12,001 bases of DNA from positions 1 to 12,001 of the forward strand of contig NZ_LSJY01000208.1 of assembly GCF_001556865.1 (NCBI RefSeq), written 5' to 3'. Made by a program: the position numbers and the translations under genes. The notes under the pieces were generated by a model. That model worked only from the letters and a program-made list of their open reading frames with translations. It was not told the DNA's origin and made no database searches. Source of the DNA: Sphingobium sp. CCH11-B1. Lineage in GTDB: Bacteria; Pseudomonadota; Alphaproteobacteria; Sphingomonadales; Sphingomonadaceae. The first letter of the stretch is position 1; each line of letters begins with the position of its first letter. Below, piece after piece: positions 1 through 4,973 of the stretch.

Positions 1-315
1 GCCCATCACCACCGGAACCGCGCCGCCGCCCGACACGACCGGCATTTCCGCCATCGGCACGGGCGCGGGCAGGGGGACAGGGCCGGGCTGGCTGGTGACG
101 GTCACCGTCTGCGGCGCGCAGGCGGTGACGGTCTTCACCACCTTGCGCTTCACGGTACGCACGGCATAGCGCTTCTTGGGCGCGGCCTTCATGCTCTTGC
201 TGCTATGGACCACCGCCGGACGCGCGCTTTCGGCCACATGGACGGCGCCGCCGCCGATGATCGCCCCTCCGCATGTGCAGGCGCATAATTTGGCCAGTGC
301 CATCCGTACCGACAT
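1..315 (-). CDS. Hypothetical small basic, Pro-rich protein (5' part; runs off left edge)
   Basis: An open frame of 105 codons reads leftward from the ATG at 315 to the window edge without a stop, so only the N-terminal part is visible. The start MSVRMALAKLCACTCGG leads into a short Gly/Ala/Ile/Val stretch (about residues 16-28) that may be a signal or membrane segment. A lysine/arginine-rich segment (about residues 40-61) and a Pro/Val/Thr-rich segment follow. Cysteines at 11, 13 and 15 form an alternating CxCxC; there is no lipobox. A second in-frame ATG at 303 is a possible start; a GTGGAAC stretch just upstream of the 315 ATG is a weak ribosome binding site. It is transcribed divergently from dksA. 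I do not assign a function; the general look (short hydrophobic N-terminus, basic linker, Pro-rich tail) resembles small exported proteins common in sphingomonads, which is recalled resemblance only. Confidence 0.6.
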   Translation of the reverse strand, partial: MSVRMALAKLCACTCGGAIIGGGAVHVAESARPAVVHSSKSMKAAPKKRYAVRTVKRKVVKTVTACAPQTVTVTSQPGPVPLPAPVPMAEMPVVSGGGAVPVVMG

Positions 316-339
316 AGGTTCCACTCTGTTCTGTTTACC

Positions 340-383
340 CCCGAAGGTCTTGGCGCCGGACTGGTCCAGGCTGGGCCTTCGGG
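340..383 (-). promoter_or_regulatory. Inverted repeat in the leader of the minus-strand hypothetical gene
   Basis: CCCGAAGG at 340-347 is perfectly complementary to CCTTCGGG at 376-383. The stem extends by three more pairs, two of them G-T wobbles, and the loop contains a smaller palindrome CTGGTCCAG. It begins about 25 bases upstream of the ATG at 315, so it would fold in the 5' leader of that mRNA. Neither strand has a T-tract right after it, so it is not a canonical intrinsic terminator. The role is unknown; leader hairpin, mRNA-stability element or protein-binding site are all possible. Confidence 0.35.
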
Positions 384-487
384 AATTTCCTTTGCGCACC
401 AACGCAAAAGAAACAGTTAACTGCAATCTCGTTAACTCTGAATCTGTGGCGGAAGTCGAGAGAATAACGCGGCTTTGCTCAATCGAT

Positions 488-497
488 ATGGTTAACG
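488..497 (-). promoter_or_regulatory. Possible CtrA-type half site (TTAACCAT on minus strand)
   Basis: ATGGTTAAC on the plus strand reads as GTTAACCAT on the minus strand, matching the TTAACCAT half-site form described for the alphaproteobacterial cell-cycle regulator CtrA. Two more GTTAAC palindromes lie at 416-421 and 431-436. Their TTAA cores are 11 bases apart, not the 7 of the canonical TTAA-N7-TTAA box. The word is short, so chance is a real alternative. Confidence 0.2.
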
Positions 498-619
498 TCC
501 CACTATGGCACGATGCCTGTTGCAGCGGTTAAGGCGCGCCGACAGATCCCCTTCGTCCGCATGTCTTCGGGCGAATCGAGGGAAGGGCATCGCTTGCGGG
601 TCACGCCGTCACTGGGCGC

Positions 620-648
620 TTGTGTCCGTTCGCCGCCATGGCTATGAG
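620..648 (+). promoter_or_regulatory. Weak candidate sigma-70-type promoter of dksA
   Basis: TTGTGT (620-625) and TATGAG (643-648) are separated by 17 bases, matching the consensus at 3 of 6 and 4 of 6 positions. Initiation near 655 would give a leader of about 60 nt before the ATG at 718. This is the best pair I can see in the dksA upstream region, but matches of this quality arise by chance. Confidence 0.22.
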
Positions 649-717
649 GCGCGCACAATCAAAGTGATAGGCGTCCGGGCGCCACAGCGCCGGGGGCCTT
701 ACGAGTCGGAGAGCCAG

Positions 718-1182
718 ATGGCATCGGTCCTGAATTCCGATAAAGACGGTGAAAAGCCGCCAAAATCGACTGTAACGCTTCCCGCCGACTACCGGCCGTC
801 CCCCGACGAGGAATTCATGAATCCGTTGCAGCTGGAATATTTCCGGCAGCGGCTTTGGGATTGGAAGAAACAGATTCTCGCCGAGGCGGAAGGTACGCTC
901 GCCGTGCTTCAGAACGAGCCGTTGCGCGAACCGGACCTCAATGACCGCGCCTCCAGCGAGACCGACTGGTCGATCGAACTGCGCACCCGCGACCGTCAGC
1001 GCAAGCTCATCTCCAAGATCGACGCCGCGCTCCGCCGCATCGACGAGGGTGAATATGGCTATTGCGAAGTGACCGGAGAACCCATTTCCCTGGGTCGTCT
1101 CGAAGCGCGCCCGATCGCCACGATGACCGTGGAAGCGCAGGAACGGCACGAGCGGCAGGAAAAGATTTCCCGCGACGATTAA
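718..1182 (+). CDS. dksA: RNA polymerase-binding transcription factor DksA (Cys-poor, CxxT/TxxA type)
   Basis: 154 aa, the usual size of alphaproteobacterial DksA. DksA binds in the secondary channel of RNA polymerase and, with ppGpp, resets promoter choice during starvation. The coiled-coil tip carries D76-R77-A78, matching the functional Asp and Ala of E. coli DksA (D74, A76), followed by the conserved ELRTRDRQRKLISKI helix. The zinc finger is degenerate: C116-x2-T119-x17-T137-x2-A140 in place of four cysteines, the pattern known from zinc-independent DksA2 of Pseudomonas aeruginosa. The start at 718 follows GGAGAG (708-713) and keeps the N-terminal segment (YRPSPDEEFMN) that I recall as conserved in alphaproteobacterial homologs; an internal ATG at 817 with GAGGA upstream would delete it and is less likely. 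The PilZ gene follows 63 bases downstream. No clear terminator separates them. Confidence 0.93.
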   Translation: MASVLNSDKDGEKPPKSTVTLPADYRPSPDEEFMNPLQLEYFRQRLWDWKKQILAEAEGTLAVLQNEPLREPDLNDRASSETDWSIELRTRDRQRKLISKIDAALRRIDEGEYGYCEVTGEPISLGRLEARPIATMTVEAQERHERQEKISRDD

Positions 1183-1245
1183 CGCTTTTTCCATGCCGCC
1201 GCCCTAAGACCGTCGCCATAACGAACGGGGCGATCGGGTTTGCGG

Positions 1246-1611
1246 ATGAGTGACGAGCAGGACATTTCTGGCCGAGGACCGGCGCGGACCGCGCCGCGCG
1301 ACAGTCTGTTCCTGCTGACCAGCCTTTCGAGCGTGGATGGAGTCGCTCTGGGCAAGGCGCGGGTGCGCAATCTCTCGGCCTCCGGCCTCATGGCCGATTG
1401 CGAGCGCGCCATGCCCGCCGGCATTCGCGTGACCTGCGAGTTGCGCGGCGTGGGGCAGGTGAGCGGGATCATCGCCTGGTCCCGCGATGAAAAGATCGGC
1501 ATGGCCTTCGACGCACCGATCGATCCGCAATTGGCGCGCAAACCCGTTTCGACCGCCGGCTCGCAATCCTTGCCGGACTATCTTCGCACCACGCCCCTGC
1601 ATCGGCGCTGA
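1246..1611 (+). CDS. PilZ domain protein (predicted c-di-GMP receptor)
   Basis: 121 aa, essentially one PilZ domain. PilZ proteins bind cyclic di-GMP and pass the signal to motility, exopolysaccharide or other targets. Both ligand motifs are visible: RxxxR at residues 14-18 (RTAPR) and NxSxxG at 42-47 (NLSASG), followed by the beta-barrel segment around GIIAWSRDEKIGMAFD. The stand-alone layout, with no GGDEF, EAL or transmembrane part, suggests an adaptor acting through a partner protein. The start at ATG 1246 is preferred over an in-frame TTG at 1240, which adds only two residues; the Shine-Dalgarno is weak (GGG around 1236-1238). It lies in the same direction as dksA with a 63-bp gap, so co-transcription is possible. 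The gene ends shortly before the hairpin at 1644-1668. The target process cannot be read from the sequence. Confidence 0.88.
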   Translation: MSDEQDISGRGPARTAPRDSLFLLTSLSSVDGVALGKARVRNLSASGLMADCERAMPAGIRVTCELRGVGQVSGIIAWSRDEKIGMAFDAPIDPQLARKPVSTAGSQSLPDYLRTTPLHRR

Positions 1612-1634
1612 CAGCTTTTTTCATCCGTCCGCCC

Positions 1635-1670
1635 AAAGAAAAACCCCGCTGACAGGCCGTCATCGGGGCT
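1635..1670. terminator. Intrinsic terminator in the convergent gap, best for the minus-strand DUF465 gene
   Basis: CCCCG (1644-1648) pairs with CGGGG (1664-1668). After one mismatch TGAC (1650-1653) pairs with GTCA (1659-1662) around a 5-nt loop. Read on the minus strand, the stem is followed by TTTTTCTTT, a good U-tract for the gene ending at 1752. On the plus strand the downstream CTCTTCT is a weaker U-tract, so it may also stop transcription from the PilZ gene. Confidence 0.8.
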
Positions 1671-1751
1671 CTTCTGAATTGTCCGTCCTGCCGGGGGCGG
1701 GGCTGCGAGCGTCCGCTCGGCCTCACCCGCGGCAAGCGCAGCCGATGCGGA

Positions 1752-1910
1752 TCAATGCTGCGCGGCCATTTCCTCCTTCAGCCGCAATTTCTGCTTCTTG
1801 AGCGAAGCCACCAGGATGGCGTCGGGCATGGGCCGACTCGTCTCCGCCTTGATTCGCGCCTCAAGGCCGGCATGCTTGGCTGAAAGAGCTGAAATGTGGC
1901 TATTTTCCAT
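1752..1910 (-). CDS. DUF465 (YdcH-like) small protein
   Basis: 52 aa, starting MENSHISALSAKHAGLEARI. The C-terminal signature ASLKKQKLRLKEEMA is typical of DUF465/YdcH: very small, charged, helical proteins of unknown function. The whole protein should form one antiparallel or coiled-coil-prone helical pair. The start is decided by AAGGAG (complement of 1917-1922) seven bases upstream of the ATG at 1910; the same frame stays open upstream to 2024 but lacks such a site there. A strong hairpin with a T-tract lies about 80 bases past the stop. A second DUF465 gene lies head-to-head on the plus strand at 2102. The two share the LKK-x-KLRL core, so they are paralogs. Confidence 0.9.
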   Translation of the reverse strand: MENSHISALSAKHAGLEARIKAETSRPMPDAILVASLKKQKLRLKEEMAAQH

Positions 1911-2101
1911 GACATTCTCCTTACGAGGGTGATGGATGATGAAGTAGATCATGAATCGCGGGCCCTGTCTCGCGATGTTTGGGCCTTTGCGGCGGACCGC
2001 TGGCAATTTTGCGATGGCCCGCATTGCCCGCGCCCGCTATCAGGATGGACAGGTCGGTTGGTCGCAGGACGGAAAGGGGCGGGGTGAGCCGGGAAGACAT
2101 C

Positions 2102-2281
2102 ATGCGCCGCTTGGAACTGCTGCGGGTGGAGCATCGGGATCTCGACAGCGCGATTGCGGCTCTCGCGGCGGCGGGCGGCGGCGACCAGATGCAGATCGCG
2201 CGCCTCAAGAAGCGCAAGCTGCGGCTGCGCGACGAAATTGCCGTGCTGGAGGACGCGCTTGTCCCCGACATCATCGCCTGA
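2102..2281 (+). CDS. DUF465 (YdcH-like) small protein, second copy
   Basis: 59 aa from the ATG at 2102, starting MRRLELLRVEHRDLDSAIAA and ending in LVPDIIA. The core ARLKKRKLRLRDEIAVLED matches DUF465 and its divergent neighbour (LKKQKLRLKEEMA). The function of the family is not known; proteins are short, highly charged and helical. Two starts are credible: ATG 2102 with GGGAAG (2091-2096) upstream, and in-frame GTG 2084 with GGAAAGGGG (2071-2079) upstream, which adds six residues. I chose the ATG because it fits the family's short N-terminus. The frame is open back to 1979 but that part has no family similarity. The DUF1465 gene follows 104 bases downstream in the same direction, an arrangement I recall from other sphingomonads. 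Confidence 0.87.
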   Translation: MRRLELLRVEHRDLDSAIAALAAAGGGDQMQIARLKKRKLRLRDEIAVLEDALVPDIIA

Positions 2282-2341
2282 CGCGCTCCTGCCTGCTTCC
2301 CGCCAACTGAGCCCAAATGGGACACCATGCCACCGTTGGGT

Positions 2342-2357
2342 TTGTCGGGCCTGACAA
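2342..2357 (+). promoter_or_regulatory. Small inverted repeat upstream of the DUF1465 gene
   Basis: TTGTC (2342-2346) and GACAA (2353-2357) form a perfect 5-bp inverted repeat with a 6-base centre, ending 28 bases before the DUF1465 start. CTGACA (2351-2356) resembles a -35 box, but no good -10 follows at the right distance. It could be an operator or a leader hairpin. Confidence 0.2.
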
Positions 2358-2385
2358 GCGCCGGAAACTATGGCAATCATGCGCG

Positions 2386-2862
2386 ATGCGGAGCGCAGCC
2401 TTTCTTGATCGCGGACTTCATCGCCGTCTGGTGGACGGCCTCTATGTCGAAGCCATGGTGATGGCCGACGAGGCCCGCGCCTATTTCGACAAGGCCGCGA
2501 CACGGGACGAGGGCGACGATCCGCTGCGCCGCGTCGCCTTCGCCTGCGAATCGCTCAAGGTCACCACGCGGCTGATGCATGTCATCGCCTGGCTGCTCAG
2601 CCAGCGGGCATGGCAGCGCGGCGAGATTGGGGACGAGGAGCTGATCGACGAAAAATACCGGCTCGGCCGCGCCGCCGCCAGCGATCCCGCGCTGGCCGGC
2701 ACCTTCGCTTTCGCTGCCCGTGCGCTGATAGAAGGCAGCCAGGAACTCTACGAGCGGGTGGTGCGGCTTCAGGACAGGATGGACGTGATGATGGAACAGG
2801 GACCGGCCGAGGATATGAGTCCCGCCCGCGCCCTGCTCGACCGGCTCAACCAGGCCTTCTGA
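2386..2862 (+). CDS. DUF1465 family protein
   Basis: 158 aa from the ATG at 2386. The segment RLVDGLYVEAMVMADEARAYFD and the following CESLKVTTRLMHVIAWLLSQRA are the recognisable DUF1465 signature, an alphaproteobacterial family of unknown function. The protein looks all-helical and soluble: no signal peptide, no long hydrophobic segment, and a C-terminal helix ending LLDRLNQAF. The start is uncertain. ATG 2386 lacks a good Shine-Dalgarno, and the frame is open to an ATG at 2317, but the extra 23 residues do not look like the family. It lies downstream of a DUF465 gene and 74 bases upstream of tamA, in the same direction. No biochemical role can be read from it. Confidence 0.85.
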   Translation: MRSAAFLDRGLHRRLVDGLYVEAMVMADEARAYFDKAATRDEGDDPLRRVAFACESLKVTTRLMHVIAWLLSQRAWQRGEIGDEELIDEKYRLGRAAASDPALAGTFAFAARALIEGSQELYERVVRLQDRMDVMMEQGPAEDMSPARALLDRLNQAF

Positions 2863-2920
2863 AACCGGCGGAGCGGTCGGGTGGCGCGCTTGGTTGGGGC
2901 TGGCGCTCCGGCCTCCATTT

Positions 2921-2930
2921 GGTCTAGACC
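2921..2930. promoter_or_regulatory. Perfect 10-bp palindrome just upstream of tamA
   Basis: GGTCTAGACC is a perfect palindrome ending six bases before the tamA ATG. Its position overlaps where a ribosome binding site would lie, and no purine-rich Shine-Dalgarno is visible before this start. It may be a small operator or part of a -10 region (TCTAGA, with CTGGCG 17 bases upstream as a poor -35). Chance cannot be excluded. Confidence 0.22.
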
Positions 2931-2936
2931 CTCGCC

Positions 2937-4973
2937 ATGACCGATGGTTTGCGGACAGGACGCCGCGTCTCAGGCCCACCGCATGCCCGCAGGCTTCTCC
3001 TTGCGTCGTTGCTGCTCGCCATAGCGTGCCCCTCTCATGCCCAGGATGCCGCCGCCCCGCCGGACCAGCCGCTCGACGCCATGCCCGACATCGGCATCGA
3101 CTGGCCCGACATGGGCCAGCCCGACACCGTCGCCCCGCTGCCCGCCGATCCCATCGACACGCAGCCCCCGCTCGCCGCCGGCGATGCCGCGCCCGCCGAT
3201 GCCCCGCCCGACGATGCGCCCGAAGCCGTGGTCGCGGACGCGGGCGAGGAGCGCCGCTACAGCGTGCAACTGGCCGGCGTGGACAGGATTGCCGACGCCC
3301 AGTTCACCCAGCGCTTCGACCAGCTTTCCGTCCTGCGGCAGGAGGATGGCAAGGCCGCGAACCTGGCCCAGATCAATCGGCGCATGAAGGAGGATCGCGA
3401 AACGCTCGACCGCCTGTTGCGGGCCAAGGGCTATTATGCCGCGCGTATCCGCAGCGCCGTCACCGCTCCGTCCGCGGGCGGTGACCGGTTGCTGGTGCGG
3501 TTCGACATCAATCCGGGGCCGCTCTACCTGCTCGATTCCGTCGATCTCATCGGCCTTGCGGAAACGGCCGAGCGGGAAGCCGATCTGCGCGCCGCCTTCC
3601 CGCCCAAGGTCGGTGATCCCGTCGATGCCGATGCGATCCTCGCCGGGCGCGACGCGCTGGCGACGAAGCTGGCCGACAGCGGCTTCCCCTTCGCCCGCGT
3701 CGATGAACCGGAAGTCCGCATCGATCATGAGGAGCGCAAGGGCGATCTCGACATGATCGTCGTGCCCGGCGGCTTCCGCCGCTTCGGCGCGATCCGGGTC
3801 GAGGGCGACGATCCGCTGTTCAGCGCCCATCATGTGCAGGAAATCGCCCGCTTCGATCCCGGCGATCCCTATATGGCCTCTGACGTGGAGGATCTGCGCC
3901 GCGCCATCGTCGCGACCGGCCTCGTCTCCTCGGTCGACCTGAAGCCGGTCGACGCGGGCGACGGCGAGCATGTCGACATGGCCGTCGAGATGCGCCCCGC
4001 GCCGCTGCGGACAATCGCCGGCGAACTCGGCTATGGCACGGGGGAAGGTTATCGCGCGGAAGTCAGTTGGCAGCATCGCAATTTCTTCCCGCCCGAAGGC
4101 GCGGTGACGCTGCGCGGCGTGGTCGGCACGCAGGAACAGACGGCGTCCTTCACCTATCGTCGCAACAATTTCAAACGGCGCGACAATGTCCTCACCGGCC
4201 TGTTGTCGATCAGCAATATCCGCCGCGACGCCTATGACGCGCGCACCATCAATGTGTCCGGTTTCATCGAACGACAAAGCAACATCCTGTTCCAGAAGAA
4301 ATGGGTCTGGCGTATCGGCGGCGAACTGATCGCCTCGGACGAAGCGGATGCCTTCTCCGGCGGCGCGCGCCGCACCTTCCTCATCGCGGCGGTGCCGGTC
4401 AGCCTCACCTATGATGGCAGCGACGATCTTCTGAACCCCAGCAAGGGGTTCCGCCTGGGCGGCCGCCTCAGCCCCGAACTGTCCTTCCAGGATCACACGT
4501 TCGGCTATGCGAAGGTGCAGCTGGACGGCAGCGTCTATCAGCCGGTGAACGACCGCACCGTGGTCGCGGCGCGCGCCCGCTTCGGCACGATCCTGGGCTC
4601 CACCGTCGATCAGATCGCGCCCTCCCGCCGCTTCTATGCCGGCGGCGGCGCGTCGGTGCGCGGCTATGCCTATCAGGCGATCGGACCGCGCTATGGCCCG
4701 GACAACAATCCGGTGGGCGGCAAGAGCCTCGCCGAATTCTCGCTGGAGGCCCGGGTGCGCTTCGGCGATTTCGGGGTCGTGCCCTTCATCGACGCGGGCA
4801 ATATCTCCACCAGCTTCTTGCCGCGCTTCCGCGACCTGCGCATCGGCGCGGGCATGGGTGTGCGTTACTACAGCAATTTCGGTCCGATCCGCGTCGATGT
4901 CGGCACGCCGATCAACCCGCAGTCGGGCGATCCCAAGATCGCCGTCTATGTCTCGCTCGGTCAGGCCTTCTGA
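2937..4973 (+). CDS. tamA: Autotransporter assembly factor TamA (Omp85 family, POTRA + barrel)
   Basis: 678 aa, longer than E. coli TamA (577). Omp85 proteins fold or insert proteins into the outer membrane; TamA works with inner-membrane TamB. A signal peptide (R18-R19, hydrophobic 20-30, cleavage after SHA35) leads into a Pro/Asp/Ala-rich segment (about 36-105). Three POTRA-like units follow: from Y108, from about L197 and from about F283. The 16-strand barrel runs from about residue 359 to the end. It contains the VRGY motif at 574-577 (loop-6 signature of the family) and ends in an aromatic residue (VYVSLGQAF), the outer-membrane insertion signal. The start follows no clear Shine-Dalgarno but places the signal peptide correctly. 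Its TGA overlaps the tamB ATG by one base, which strongly supports TamA over a second BamA. Overall confidence in the family is high; the POTRA boundaries are estimates. Confidence 0.92.
   Translation: MTDGLRTGRRVSGPPHARRLLLASLLLAIACPSHAQDAAAPPDQPLDAMPDIGIDWPDMGQPDTVAPLPADPIDTQPPLAAGDAAPADAPPDDAPEAVVADAGEERRYSVQLAGVDRIADAQFTQRFDQLSVLRQEDGKAANLAQINRRMKEDRETLDRLLRAKGYYAARIRSAVTAPSAGGDRLLVRFDINPGPLYLLDSVDLIGLAETAEREADLRAAFPPKVGDPVDADAILAGRDALATKLADSGFPFARVDEPEVRIDHEERKGDLDMIVVPGGFRRFGAIRVEGDDPLFSAHHVQEIARFDPGDPYMASDVEDLRRAIVATGLVSSVDLKPVDAGDGEHVDMAVEMRPAPLRTIAGELGYGTGEGYRAEVSWQHRNFFPPEGAVTLRGVVGTQEQTASFTYRRNNFKRRDNVLTGLLSISNIRRDAYDARTINVSGFIERQSNILFQKKWVWRIGGELIASDEADAFSGGARRTFLIAAVPVSLTYDGSDDLLNPSKGFRLGGRLSPELSFQDHTFGYAKVQLDGSVYQPVNDRTVVAARARFGTILGSTVDQIAPSRRFYAGGGASVRGYAYQAIGPRYGPDNNPVGGKSLAEFSLEARVRFGDFGVVPFIDAGNISTSFLPRFRDLRIGAGMGVRYYSNFGPIRVDVGTPINPQSGDPKIAVYVSLGQAF

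Larger units (their letters stand above)
316..717. other. Divergent intergenic spacer between minus-strand hypothetical gene and dksA
   Basis: 402 bases without a convincing gene. A frame opening at 505 runs into dksA, but its first 71 codons do not resemble DksA and are Arg-rich as expected of non-coding high-GC DNA. The spacer holds a hairpin near the minus gene (340-383), three GTTAAC palindromes (416-421, 431-436, 491-496) and a weak promoter-like pair upstream of dksA (620-648). It must contain the promoters of both divergent genes. Confidence 0.6.

Noticed and set aside
505..717. N-terminal extension of DksA from an ATG at 505
   Set aside because: The 71 extra codons are Arg-rich and unlike any DksA; the ATG at 718 has a GGAG site and gives the normal family length.
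817..1182. Shorter DksA starting at the internal ATG 817, which has GAGGA just upstream
   Set aside because: It would remove an N-terminal segment that I recall as conserved in alphaproteobacterial DksA; kept only as an alternative.
1204..1602. 132-codon minus-strand frame opposite the PilZ gene
   Set aside because: No recognisable domain; the plus-strand frame has both PilZ ligand motifs.
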